Of a DNA stretch of 64,000 bases, positions 26,480 through 35,392 are shown piece after piece. Both the position numbers and the translations under genes were made by a program. The stretch lies in NCBI GenBank assembly GCA_003258795.1, contig QHMH01000011.1, positions 71,956 through 135,955 on the forward strand. The letters are read 5' to 3'. The first letter of the stretch is position 1. Every line of letters starts with the position of its first letter. Under the pieces are notes generated by a model. It did not search any database, was not told the DNA's origin, and saw only the letters and a list, made by a program, of their open reading frames with translations. Source of the stretch: Candidatus Melainabacteria bacterium (GTDB lineage Bacteria > Cyanobacteriota > Vampirovibrionia > Gastranaerophilales > Gastranaerophilaceae).

Positions 26480-27391
26480 TTATCCGTGCCATTGTTTGTA
26501 AAGTTGGGCTGATAATGTTTTTGATTCCTTAACTAAATCTGAAACCAATGGACTTGAGTTGTTTCCAACGATGTATTCCATTCTTTGTTGACTTCTATAT
26601 ACTTCGTCGTAATTTCCTGTTTCTAATGCAGCTCTTGCCCAGTCATTATATTTTTGAATAGTTCTTCTTTGACCATCTGTTGTCATGTGCAAATCAGCAA
26701 TAGTACATTCACCATTCAAATCATCTTCAAGCAATTTCTTTTCATTATCTGTTAATGCTGCTTCACCATTTCTATATGCTTTTTGGTAAATATTTGCAAG
26801 GTTATTTGTACCTTTTGCCTCTTGTGTCTTTTGCACATCTCCTTTATCACCTACTTGCAACGTAGTTTTGTTTGCATTGTTTGCCTTTTCTATTTCTTCA
26901 AGAGAAAAATCATTACCAGCTGGCTTTGTTTCTGGCTTTGTAGTTGTTGTATTACCAGCTTTTTCAAGCTCAGCCAATTTGTTATTTAATCTTGTAATTG
27001 TTTCATTTTGTTCTTTTATAAGCTTTTGCAACTCTTCATACTTCGCAGTATTTTCAGTTGATGGCTTTGTTTCTGGTTTAGTTGGAGTATATTCTTTTGT
27101 TTTGTCAGACTTTTTGTTGCATATTGTAATCAAATCTGCAATAGAATCTCCCAAATACTCTATTGAATTATTCAAGTTATCAACTTCCCAATTATGTTTA
27201 TCAAACTGGTAATTGTCCCACATCATTGCATCATAAGTCGGAGATGACCAACCACCATTTGGAGTCCATACAGTTGGTTGATTTAAACTCCAGTTATAGT
27301 TATTGACGTAAGTGTTACCTGTTGAACGTCCATATCTACTTTGAAATCCACTTAAAGTTAAAAATGCTCTGTCTTGTACTGAATAACTCAT
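26480..27391 (-). CDS. Coiled-coil protein of the three-gene cluster (B)
   Basis: 303 residues from the ATG behind GGAG. No family recognised. An aromatic/Asn-rich N-terminal region with GNTYVNNYNWSLNQ and many Trp/Tyr is followed by two near-repeats of TKPETKP flanking a coiled coil (about 115-145), then NDFSLEEIEKANNANKTT and a helical C-terminal domain. GNTYVNNYN and FSLEEIEKA recur in protein C. No signal peptide or membrane segment. Confidence 0.75.
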   Translation of the reverse strand: MSYSVQDRAFLTLSGFQSRYGRSTGNTYVNNYNWSLNQPTVWTPNGGWSSPTYDAMMWDNYQFDKHNWEVDNLNNSIEYLGDSIADLITICNKKSDKTKEYTPTKPETKPSTENTAKYEELQKLIKEQNETITRLNNKLAELEKAGNTTTTKPETKPAGNDFSLEEIEKANNANKTTLQVGDKGDVQKTQEAKGTNNLANIYQKAYRNGEAALTDNEKKLLEDDLNGECTIADLHMTTDGQRRTIQKYNDWARAALETGNYDEVYRSQQRMEYIVGNNSSPLVSDLVKESKTLSAQLYKQWHG

Positions 27392-27513
27392 GTGTATTCT
27401 CCTATTTCTTCCTTGATAAATCTTATATCGGCACATGCTAAAAAAAGGTTTAGTGCTTTTTTAACATGTGTTTACAAAAGTTTACAAAGCCAAATCCATG
27501 TCAGGACAAAGTT

Positions 27514-27542
27514 AAGGGCGGACACAGTTTGTGTCCGCCCTT
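27514..27542. terminator. Intrinsic terminator between cluster genes C and B
   Basis: A perfect 12-bp stem (27514-27525 with 27531-27542), loop AGTTT, with A/T flanks. Gene C is thus terminated before B, so the cluster is three separate transcripts or partly attenuated. Confidence 0.85.
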
Positions 27543-27572
27543 AAAAATTTACAGCTGTTTTGTATATGTTTT

Positions 27573-28631
27573 CTACAACTTTTTCAATTCATTTATCTTC
27601 GAGTAGTTTGGATTTTGTTCTATGAACGCATTCCAATCTGCAACAGCAGCCTCTCTACTTGGATAATTATTATCAACTTGCCATTTTCTCAAAGTATAAA
27701 AATCATTAACTTCGTTGTTATGTGCTGCAGGTTTTAATCCAAGCTCAGAAGGTCTTTCTGTATTCATGGTGTTTATTGCTTTATTCAGCAATTTTATATA
27801 TTCTGCATCAAGTTTCTTTTGCTCTGTAGTTTTTCCAGAAATTGCTTCTTCCTTTGCTTTTTCTATATCAGACAAAGAGAACTTCAAATCAGAATTTTTT
27901 TGTGTTTTTTCTAAATCTTTAACTTTTGTAGAAAGTTCACGATTTTCTCTTATCAACTCTTGAATTTGGCTTGTGAAAGTTCCCCTTTGGAAAGTTGGTG
28001 CATAATAATTACCGTAATTGTAGCCATATCCACCAAATCGATAAGGGTTAGCCGCAAAGTGTGGACTATAAACACTTCCATATCCATTATAACTATTGTA
28101 CATGTTATATCTATATGAAGGAGTTGTAGTTTCCGTTGAGGTTTCTCTATTTCCTTTAACAGCGTCAACTACGGTTGCAACAGCCCCTGCAGTCGCTGCG
28201 ATAAAACCTGTTATATCTGCAGCTTTTTGCAATGTCGAGTATCTTGGTCTGTCAAAACCATAATAAGGGTCAATTGGAGCAAATGGACCACAAGGTCTAT
28301 ATTGTCCATAGCCTTGGAACACACTATAACCTGTCACATAGTTGTAATTATTTATATATGTGTTTCCACCACTATTGCCGCCACAATGACCTCTATTAGC
28401 TCCAAATCTACGATTTCCACCACCTACAAAGATATATTGTTTTTCTGGTGGTGTTTGGTTTGGATATGGAGATACCCCACCTCGTTGCAATCTTGGAGGT
28501 TGAGATGTTGGATACCTTCCATTAAAGGTAACATGAGGCGCTCTGCTCGTTGTTGTAGTAGGGTATGTTTCACCCCCACCAGCAATTTTTGGTCCTGCTA
28601 TAGTTGGATGAGGCGACTTTATTGTTGTCAT
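27573..28631 (-). CDS. Pro/Gly/Tyr-rich protein of the three-gene cluster (C)
   Basis: 352 residues. Low-complexity N-terminus (Pro, Thr, Gly) with SQPPRLQRGGVS, a Gly/Asn stretch ending GNTYINNYNYVTGY, a small hydrophobic Ala-rich helix (about 135-160), a Tyr/Gly/Asn segment (about 165-215), a coiled coil, FSLSDIEKAKEEA, and a C-terminal domain with SREAAVADWNAFIEQNP. It shares one set of motifs with A and another with B, so it links the family. No export signal. AGGAG site. Confidence 0.75.
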   Translation of the reverse strand: MTTIKSPHPTIAGPKIAGGGETYPTTTTSRAPHVTFNGRYPTSQPPRLQRGGVSPYPNQTPPEKQYIFVGGGNRRFGANRGHCGGNSGGNTYINNYNYVTGYSVFQGYGQYRPCGPFAPIDPYYGFDRPRYSTLQKAADITGFIAATAGAVATVVDAVKGNRETSTETTTPSYRYNMYNSYNGYGSVYSPHFAANPYRFGGYGYNYGNYYAPTFQRGTFTSQIQELIRENRELSTKVKDLEKTQKNSDLKFSLSDIEKAKEEAISGKTTEQKKLDAEYIKLLNKAINTMNTERPSELGLKPAAHNNEVNDFYTLRKWQVDNNYPSREAAVADWNAFIEQNPNYSKINELKKL

Positions 28632-28716
28632 AACTGCACTCCTGATTTTTATAATTTTATTTCATGGTTTATATCGGCAGAAATCTTTAAAAGTTTTGTT
28701 TTATCAAAAAGCATGT

Positions 28717-29673
28717 TTACAAAAGTTTACATTGTTTCTTTAAATTGATTATTCTTTCATAGGATTCTTCGATATTCTTTCTTAAATCATTATCACTTTT
28801 TGAAAGTTCATAGACCTTTTCTATCACATCTGGTCTACAATCCCGATAGAGGAGAATGTTTATACCTGCTTTTATTGCTTTTACCGCATTCTCAATATCA
28901 TTATATGCAGAAGTTATTCCACCCATAACCATGTCATCTGAAATTGTTACGCCATCGTAATTTAAGTTTTTTCTCAAGTAATTTAAAACATTTTTACTTA
29001 ATGATGATGGAATTTTCTCTTTATCAAAGGCTTTGCAGTGAAGATGTGCTATCATAATCATAGGACTCTTTACTTCTGCAAACGGTCTTATGTGATTTTT
29101 TTCAAGATTACTTAAGCTCAAATTTATTTCTGGAAGGGTTAGATGACTATCTTTTTGGGCATCACCGTGACCCGGAAAATGTTTAGTACAAGGGATTATT
29201 CCATTTCTTAAATATTCGTCTACTACAATTTTTCCAAATTTTATAACTTCGTCGGTATTGTTAGAAAAAGCTCGTTCCCCAATAATCGGATTTTTAGGGT
29301 TTGTATTAACATCAAGAACTGGAGCAAAATTAAGATTAAAACCAAGTTTTTTTAAAAGCATGGAGATTTCAAATGTTTGTTGTTTTGCAAAATCTTCGCC
29401 TTTTTGCATAACAACATTGGCACTTAAAAACTTTTTCCCATTAAAAAGATTTTCTGTTCTTTCTACTCTTCCGCCTTCTTCATCAATTGAAATAAACGGA
29501 GAAATTTTAGAATATGATTTTATCCTTTTGGTTACAGATTGAATATCTGACTGAATATTTTTGGTAAAAAATATTACACCACCAAGTCCTTTTTTTAGGG
29601 CATTTTCTATTTCTGTTTCATTTGAAAACCCAAAAATAAACATCTGATTTAGCTTTGTAAATAAATCATTCAT
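28717..29673 (-). CDS. nagZ: Beta-N-acetylhexosaminidase (GH3, NagZ-like)
   Basis: 318 residues. The motif KHFPGHGDAQKDSH (164-177) is the NagZ catalytic loop whose His acts as part of the acid/base pair, and TISDDMVMGG carries the nucleophile Asp. No signal peptide, so it works in the cytoplasm on GlcNAc-anhydroMurNAc peptides in cell-wall recycling. The ATG at 29673 has TATACT six bases upstream and no Shine-Dalgarno. Divergent from a lipoprotein gene with a similar promoter. Confidence 0.93.
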   Translation of the reverse strand: MNDLFTKLNQMFIFGFSNETEIENALKKGLGGVIFFTKNIQSDIQSVTKRIKSYSKISPFISIDEEGGRVERTENLFNGKKFLSANVVMQKGEDFAKQQTFEISMLLKKLGFNLNFAPVLDVNTNPKNPIIGERAFSNNTDEVIKFGKIVVDEYLRNGIIPCTKHFPGHGDAQKDSHLTLPEINLSLSNLEKNHIRPFAEVKSPMIMIAHLHCKAFDKEKIPSSLSKNVLNYLRKNLNYDGVTISDDMVMGGITSAYNDIENAVKAIKAGINILLYRDCRPDVIEKVYELSKSDNDLRKNIEESYERIINLKKQCKLL

Positions 29674-29679
29674 AAATTT

Positions 29680-29708
29680 AGTATATAATTTTTTGTAACA
29701 TTGTGCAA
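29680..29708 (-). promoter_or_regulatory. Leaderless-type promoter of nagZ
   Basis: TTGCAC (29708-29703), 17-base spacer, TATACT (29685-29680), then six bases to the ATG. Confidence 0.55.
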
Positions 29709-29714
29709 ATTGTA

Positions 29715-29743
29715 TGTAAAATTTCAAAAAAAATAAGTATAAT
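29715..29743 (+). promoter_or_regulatory. Leaderless-type promoter of the lipoprotein gene
   Basis: TATAAT (29738-29743) ends six bases before the ATG at 29750. The -35 (TGTAAA, 29715-29720) is weak. It lies back to back with the nagZ promoter. Confidence 0.55.
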
Positions 29744-29749
29744 TGTATT

Positions 29750-30220
29750 ATGAAAAATTGGATTTTAATTACGATTTCACTTATAAGTCTTTTGGCATGC
29801 TCTAATGTTTGCATTGGAGCAGATTCCTTGGATATAAGAAAAACTCATCTTTTAAACCCAAACATGCTTGAATTAAAAATTGATTTAGACTCAATTCAAT
29901 CAAGCGTTCAACAAACGAGAAAACTCTCATCAAGAGATAGAGCAAAACTTGCAACTATAAAAAATAATGTAGACAGTCAAAGAAAAATAGAGAATAATAC
30001 AAACTTAGTACCTATTTATTACAAATTAGGCAATATATACAAAACCGCAGGAATGAAAGATGAGGCAATAATTTGTTTCAGAACGATAACAAAATATTAC
30101 CCAACATCACCTCTTGCTAAAAAATCAAAAGTTGTGCTTCGTGACTACGGAGAAGCGGTAAAAGATGCCTATGGACATACTTACGTTTTACCATCAAAAG
30201 AAGATTTAGGCGGAAATTAG
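29750..30220 (+). CDS. Probable TPR lipoprotein
   Basis: 156 residues. Hydrophobic N-terminus with lipobox-like LLAC at about 14-17 (ISLISLLACSN), so likely a lipoprotein; a signal peptidase I site at CIGA is an alternative. A TPR-like unit at about 88-125 (IYYKLGNIYKTAGMKDEAII) could bind proteins. Tail-to-tail with the zinc-ribbon gene, overlapping 15 bases. Function unknown. Confidence 0.7.
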   Translation: MKNWILITISLISLLACSNVCIGADSLDIRKTHLLNPNMLELKIDLDSIQSSVQQTRKLSSRDRAKLATIKNNVDSQRKIENNTNLVPIYYKLGNIYKTAGMKDEAIICFRTITKYYPTSPLAKKSKVVLRDYGEAVKDAYGHTYVLPSKEDLGGN

Positions 30221-30565
30221 GGGAAGAAAATTTATTTTTCCTGTGGAGTTTTCAAGCCATGCACAAACACCTTGTTCTTCTTCGAACTTAACAACTGTTT
30301 TTGTAAAGGCTGCATAATTTATATTTACGATATCTGGAAAATCTATTTCTTCTGTAACATAATCAGAGCATCCGCAATTTTCGCATATTTTGAAAAGTGG
30401 AACAGCTTTTCCATTTTTTATAATTGTTTTGTGCTTTCTTCCGCAACAAGGGCACTTTGTAATAAACCAATGGTTTTCTACATACTCCCCACAATCTGGG
30501 CAATATCCAGCTTTAACATCGGCTGAAATTTTTTCATGACGACAAGAAGATTTGAATAAAAACAT
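30206..30565 (-). CDS. Zinc-ribbon hypothetical protein
   Basis: 119 residues from the ATG behind GGAG. Cysteines C22-x2-C25 (CPDC), C38-x-C40-C41 (CPCC) and C61-x2-C64-x-C66 (CENCGC) with C8/H10 suggest two zinc ribbons. The C-terminal half is a plain alpha/beta stretch. No enzyme motif. It lies 19 bases after the 5-FCL gene on the same strand and probably shares its transcript. Confidence 0.7.
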   Translation of the reverse strand: MFLFKSSCRHEKISADVKAGYCPDCGEYVENHWFITKCPCCGRKHKTIIKNGKAVPLFKICENCGCSDYVTEEIDFPDIVNINYAAFTKTVVKFEEEQGVCAWLENSTGKINFLPLISA

Positions 30566-30584
30566 GCAAAACTCCACACAAAAC

Positions 30585-31142
30585 TCACTCACATGTTTTT
30601 ATTAAGGATTTATTTTTTAAAGTCAACATTTCTGAAATAATAAAATCGATGCGCTCATCATGAGGTTGCGTTGGGATTTTATCTAAAATGAGTTCGTTGA
30701 ATATCGGTGTTATCTTTATTGCAGAAGATGATTTTAAAAATCTATCATAAAAACCTTTTCCATAACCAAGTCTGTAAAAGTTTTTGTCGACAGCCAATGC
30801 CGGAACAAAAATCATATCTAAAATTTGGACTTCTACTGGATCTGTTATCGGCTCAAGAACATTGAAAGAAGACTTTTTTAGGATATCGCCATTTTTATAT
30901 GGACAAATGAGAATTTCTTCATTACAAGTTTTTGGCAAAAAGAAATTTTTGTTGTCACTTAACAATTCTCTCAAATCTACTTCGTGTTTCATGGGATAAA
31001 AAATCATGACATTTTTTGCGTTTTTATATTCGCTCATTGATTTAATATTTCTAACAATTTGATGACTTTTTTGGACTGAATCAATTTCTGCCCTTAAAGA
31101 CTTTATTTTTTTTCGTAAATCACTCTTGAGCAATTTCGTCAT
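30585..31142 (-). CDS. 5-formyltetrahydrofolate cyclo-ligase family protein
   Basis: 185 residues. LGYGKGFYDRFL is the family's ATP/phosphate loop, and the N-terminal SDLRKKIKSLR is typical. It converts 5-formyl-THF to 5,10-methenyl-THF with ATP. Start ATG 31142 lies inside the last codons of the upstream TPR gene (overlap 23 bases), which indicates translational coupling. Confidence 0.9.
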   Translation of the reverse strand: MTKLLKSDLRKKIKSLRAEIDSVQKSHQIVRNIKSMSEYKNAKNVMIFYPMKHEVDLRELLSDNKNFFLPKTCNEEILICPYKNGDILKKSSFNVLEPITDPVEVQILDMIFVPALAVDKNFYRLGYGKGFYDRFLKSSSAIKITPIFNELILDKIPTQPHDERIDFIISEMLTLKNKSLIKTCE

Positions 31143-32049
31143 ACTCCTTTTGAATAGTAGCAATAGGATAAGTTATTTTGTCAGGGTTATCCAATACCAT
31201 TTTTAAATTATCTGCGTAGTATTGCAAATGTCCCATCTCTTTGAAAACTCTTGCCATAAGGTAATAATAGTCATAATTGAATTCATTTTTAAATGTTAAA
31301 CTTTGCAAGAAATCAATTGCATCGTCATATTGTTGATTTTTAACCAAAATTTTAATAAGTAACTCGCAAGCTTTAATATCATTTACATTGTACTCAAGTG
31401 TTTTTTTAAGATATTCTATTGCCTGTTCAACATCGCCCTCACCATAATAAATTGATGCGATATTGTAATAAGCCCAGCTATAATCTGGTCTAATATCAAG
31501 AACGGTAAAAAATTCTTTTAGAGCAAGCTCATTTTGTTCAGTTTCACGAAAAATATTTCCAATATAGAAATGTGCTAAATAATCTTGATTGTTAATTTCT
31601 ACAGTTTTAGAGAAATTTTCTAATGCTTCAAAAATTTCACCCTTTTTTAAATAAGCAATTCCCAAGTTGAAATAAGTATTTGAATCATTAGGTTCAACTT
31701 CAAGAACACGATTAAAGAAATTTATAGCATCATCAAATTCTCCAAGTTCAATCGAAACCATGCCTAAATTATAAATACAGTCAATATTTTCACCCGATAG
31801 ATTGAGTGCCCTCAAGTAGGCTTCTTTTGCAAGTGGAAACTTTTTGTTTTTTTCATAAGCAATTCCCAAATTATAATAGCAATCTGCATCTTCGGTAAAA
31901 ATATTAGCAAGGTATAAAAGCTGATTAAGAGCTTCTTCATTGAACCCATTTTCCAAAAGTAACATAGCAAGTCTTCTTCTTGCTTGAAGATTGGACGGGT
32001 CTTCTTGCAATATTTGTTGTAATTCTTCTGACTCTTCAATAGGATCCAC
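31120..32049 (-). CDS. TPR-repeat protein
   Basis: 309 residues starting at GTG behind GGCAGG. About seven tandem 34-residue TPRs (for example YYNLGIAYEKNKKFPLAKEA, YNLGMVSIELGEFDDAINFF). No signal peptide or membrane segment, so a soluble adaptor. Its partner is unknown; coupling to the 5-FCL gene may be only organisational. Confidence 0.85.
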   Translation of the reverse strand: MDPIEESEELQQILQEDPSNLQARRRLAMLLLENGFNEEALNQLLYLANIFTEDADCYYNLGIAYEKNKKFPLAKEAYLRALNLSGENIDCIYNLGMVSIELGEFDDAINFFNRVLEVEPNDSNTYFNLGIAYLKKGEIFEALENFSKTVEINNQDYLAHFYIGNIFRETEQNELALKEFFTVLDIRPDYSWAYYNIASIYYGEGDVEQAIEYLKKTLEYNVNDIKACELLIKILVKNQQYDDAIDFLQSLTFKNEFNYDYYYLMARVFKEMGHLQYYADNLKMVLDNPDKITYPIATIQKEYDEIAQE

Positions 32050-32198
32050 GCAAAAACCTGCCTTTCTGCCAAAATTATAGCAAAGATAGGGTAAAAAATA
32101 AACGAATAAGTTATCTTAATTAGTATATCAATTACTCTGTCAACCAATTAACTTTATCCTAAATTTGTTCTACTATTCTTAAAAAGGAGCTTTTTACT

Positions 32199-32426
32199 AT
32201 GATTCTTATTTACAAAATGGACGGTTGCCCATATTGCAACAAAGTTATTTCTTACCTTAAATCAACAAATCTTAATTACAAACTTTTGGATATTTCAGAC
32301 AAACAAAATCATAAAGAACTACTCGCTTTTGGAGGCAAAGATCAAGTTCCATTTCTTATTGATACATCTAATAATAAAAAAATGTACGAATCTGACGACA
32401 TTATTGAATATCTAAGACAATCTTGA
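32199..32426 (+). CDS. Glutaredoxin-like protein
   Basis: 75 residues. C10-P-Y-C13 dithiol active site, QVPFLID cis-proline loop and ESDDIIEYL C-terminal glutathione-fold region. Cytoplasmic disulfide reduction. AAGGAG site. Its stop codon overlaps the -35 box of the SRP RNA promoter. Confidence 0.92.
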   Translation: MILIYKMDGCPYCNKVISYLKSTNLNYKLLDISDKQNHKELLAFGGKDQVPFLIDTSNNKKMYESDDIIEYLRQS

Positions 32427-32451
32427 AAATAAGTTTTAGCTGTGCTAAAAT
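32423..32451 (+). promoter_or_regulatory. Promoter of the SRP RNA
   Basis: TTGAAA (32423-32428), a 17-base spacer and TAAAAT (32446-32451), with the RNA starting about five bases downstream. Confidence 0.75.
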
Positions 32452-32455
32452 CATT

Positions 32456-32722
32456 GAGCCGTGCTCCACGGGGAATTTGCGGCTCCCTCGACTCGAACGC
32501 TTTATGCGAGGTGCAGAGCCTGCTGTGAGGCTTGTATTCTTGCAGTGGACAAGGGTAAAGTTGTTGATAATTTAATATACGGTGGCACAAACCGTTGAAC
32601 CGTGTCAGGGTGGAAACACAGCAGCACTAAAACGTAATTTGTGGGTGTCGTATTTTTAAATAGGAGATTTTATTCTTGAAAGTTGTAAGGGTATTTGTCG
32701 ATAGGTAGAGGCACGGCTTTTT
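32456..32722 (+). ncRNA. ffs: Signal recognition particle RNA, large bacterial (Alu-containing) type
   Basis: About 265 nt. 5' GCCGTGC (32458-32464) pairs with 3' GCACGGC (32711-32717), which with the T run also ends transcription. Domain IV is clear at about 32595-32630: TCAGG internal loop, GGAA tetraloop and AGCAG loop. The long 5' part matches the Alu-domain layout (GTGCTccacGGGGA) of large SRP RNAs such as that of Bacillus. It scaffolds Ffh for cotranslational membrane targeting. The terminator overlaps the mutS stop codon. Confidence 0.9.
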
Positions 32723-35291
32723 ATTTTTCAAATAAGTTCAACTGTGGAACATAAACTTCTGTTTTCTTTCGAGATGACAAGTCATTTGAAAAATCTTTTT
32801 GCATTTTTTGCATCAACTCTTGTGAACGTTTTACAACAGAATTTGGCAAACCTGCCATTTTGGCAACTTGTATACCATAACTCTTTGATGCCCCACCTTG
32901 AACAATTTTTCGCAAAAACTCAATTTCTCCATTTTCTTCCGATATCGTAATTCGGTAATTTTTTATTTGAGGATATGTTTTTGTCATAACATTCAACTCG
33001 TGATAATGAGTTGCAAAAATACATCTTGCTTTTATTTTTGTTGCAATATATTCTGCAACGGACCACGCAATAGCAACTCCATCATAAGTGCTTGTTCCTC
33101 TTCCAATCTCATCAAGAAGAATGAAACTTTTTTCAGTTGCAGAATTTATAATATTTGCGGTTTCAATCATTTCTACCATAAATGTTGATTGTCCCAAGGT
33201 TAAATCATCGCTTGCACCAACTCTTGTAAAAATTCTATCAACAAGTCCTAATTTTACATAATCCGCAGGCACTCTTGAACCAGTTTGAGCCAATATTACA
33301 ATAAGAGCATTTTGTCTCATATACGTCGATTTTCCTGCCATGTTTGGCCCAGTTAAAATCATAAATTGTGTTTTGTCACTACTGTTACTATGAATATCTA
33401 AATCATTAGCAACATAAGTTCCTAACGGAAGAATTTTTTCAAGAACTGGGTGTCTGCCATTTTTTACGATAAAATCTCCGCTTTCGTCAATTTCTGGTCT
33501 AACATAGTTGTTTTCAACAGACACAACAGCGAGCGATGACAACACATCAAGTTTTGCAATACAATCTGCAACTTCCCTAATCTGAGTAACATATTCCTGT
33601 GAAATTTTTTTGAGATTAGAAAATATTTCTGCTTCCATTTCTACAACCTTAAATTGAGCAGAAATCACATCATCTTCGTGTTTTTTTAGTTCGTCTGTAA
33701 TGAAACGTTCTGCATTTGTAAGAGTTTGTTTTCTAACATAATTTGCAGGAACAAGATTTAAGTTAGAATTTGTAACTTCAATGTAAAACCCAAAAATCTT
33801 GTTATAACCAACCTTTAAAAATTTGCAACCTGTTTTTTCTTTTTCTTTTTCCTCAAATTCTTTGAGCCACTTTTCTCCGCCTGTAAGCAAATCTCTGTAA
33901 TAGTCAAGCTCTCCATTTACTCCGTCTTTGATTACTCCACCGTCTTTTAATGTTATTGATGCATCAGGTTTTATGGTTCTATCAATTATTTGAGCAAACT
34001 CAAGCAATAATTCCTCATATTCAAAAAGACAATTAAACCCTTTAACATCAAGATTTTTTACAAGATTATTTATTTCTGGAAGTAGAAATAGGGTGTCTTT
34101 CAAATTCAAAAAATCTGCAGGATTTGCACTGTTATTACTCAAACGACTTGATAGTCTTTGAATATCATAAATTTTTGATAAAAGTTCTATTAAAGAAAGT
34201 CTTATTTCAATGTTATCAATAAACTTTTCAACAATATCTTGTCTTTCTATAATCTGTTCAAGATTTCTCAATGGCTGACAAATCCAAGATTTCAAAAGTC
34301 TTGCACCCATACAAGTTTTTGTTCTATCAATTGCCCAGAAAAGAGAGCCATATTTACTCTTTTCTCTCAAAGTTTCAGTTAGTTCAAGATTTTTTCTTGT
34401 AGAAGCATCTATCAAAACATACTCACTTAACTCATATGAAGAAATTGTATCAAACTTTGGAAAACATCCTTTCATATTCTCCCAAATATATGCAACGAGT
34501 GCACCAGCAGCCCTAAAACCTAATTTGTGCGATGTATATCCAAAACTTTCTAATGACTTCGTTTTAAAAACATTTTTCAAATTATTCAACGCAAAGTTTG
34601 ACTCAAACACTGATGCAGGAATTTTAGAACAATTATATAAACTCTGGATTTCTTCTGGCAAGTCGATTTTTTCTTCTGGAACAATTTGAAACGGTACGAT
34701 TTTTCCCTGAACGGCAGGAGCAACTATCTCTACTGGTTGAATTCTTGCGAGTTCTGACAAAATCATATTATAAGGAGCTTCTGTTGTTTTGAACTCTCCA
34801 GTTGAAATATCTGCATAAGCAAACCCATACAAATCACTTTTCGAATCTTTAACCAAAGAACAAATGTAATTATTATTTGCCTGTTTCAAAAACTGGTTTT
34901 CCGTAACCGTTCCTGCTGTAATAAGTCTTACAACTCCGCGTTTTACAATACCTTTAGTAAGCTTTGGGTCTTCCAATTGCTCACAAATTGCAATTTTATA
35001 CCCTTTACTCACAAGCTTTTCAGTATAAGTTTCTACTGATTTTGCAGGGATTCCCGCAAGAGGAACTCTTCCTAAAATAGACCCAGCATCTCTGCCTGTT
35101 AGGGTAAGCTCAAGCTCTCTTGACATTGTTTCCGCATCTTCAAAAAATGTTTCGTAAAAATCCCCTAAACGATACAAAAGAAGCTTATCTGGATTTTCTC
35201 TTTTTATTTTTAAATATTGCTGCATAACAGGGGTAACATCTTCAATATTTACCTCGTTAGAGTTTATATGAGTAATTTCAGATTTAGCCAT
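32721..35291 (-). CDS. mutS: DNA mismatch repair protein MutS
   Basis: 856 residues, full length. The N-terminal mismatch-reading domain has the Phe-x-Glu type motif (GDFYETFFEDA); the ATPase has LTGPNMAGKSTYMRQ (Walker A) and FILLDEIGRGTSTYDG (Walker B). Recognises mispairs with MutL. Start at the ATG behind GAGG; an in-frame ATG at 35306 lacks a site. No mutL in the window. Confidence 0.97.
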   Translation of the reverse strand: MAKSEITHINSNEVNIEDVTPVMQQYLKIKRENPDKLLLYRLGDFYETFFEDAETMSRELELTLTGRDAGSILGRVPLAGIPAKSVETYTEKLVSKGYKIAICEQLEDPKLTKGIVKRGVVRLITAGTVTENQFLKQANNNYICSLVKDSKSDLYGFAYADISTGEFKTTEAPYNMILSELARIQPVEIVAPAVQGKIVPFQIVPEEKIDLPEEIQSLYNCSKIPASVFESNFALNNLKNVFKTKSLESFGYTSHKLGFRAAGALVAYIWENMKGCFPKFDTISSYELSEYVLIDASTRKNLELTETLREKSKYGSLFWAIDRTKTCMGARLLKSWICQPLRNLEQIIERQDIVEKFIDNIEIRLSLIELLSKIYDIQRLSSRLSNNSANPADFLNLKDTLFLLPEINNLVKNLDVKGFNCLFEYEELLLEFAQIIDRTIKPDASITLKDGGVIKDGVNGELDYYRDLLTGGEKWLKEFEEKEKEKTGCKFLKVGYNKIFGFYIEVTNSNLNLVPANYVRKQTLTNAERFITDELKKHEDDVISAQFKVVEMEAEIFSNLKKISQEYVTQIREVADCIAKLDVLSSLAVVSVENNYVRPEIDESGDFIVKNGRHPVLEKILPLGTYVANDLDIHSNSSDKTQFMILTGPNMAGKSTYMRQNALIVILAQTGSRVPADYVKLGLVDRIFTRVGASDDLTLGQSTFMVEMIETANIINSATEKSFILLDEIGRGTSTYDGVAIAWSVAEYIATKIKARCIFATHYHELNVMTKTYPQIKNYRITISEENGEIEFLRKIVQGGASKSYGIQVAKMAGLPNSVVKRSQELMQKMQKDFSNDLSSRKKTEVYVPQLNLFEK

Positions 35292-35392
35292 ATTGTTGTA
35301 CCTCACAAAAATTTTATGATAAAAATAATATTATAACAACATCGTTGTCAATTTTCTTTTTAGGAGATAAAATAAATAACGGAGGTACAACT

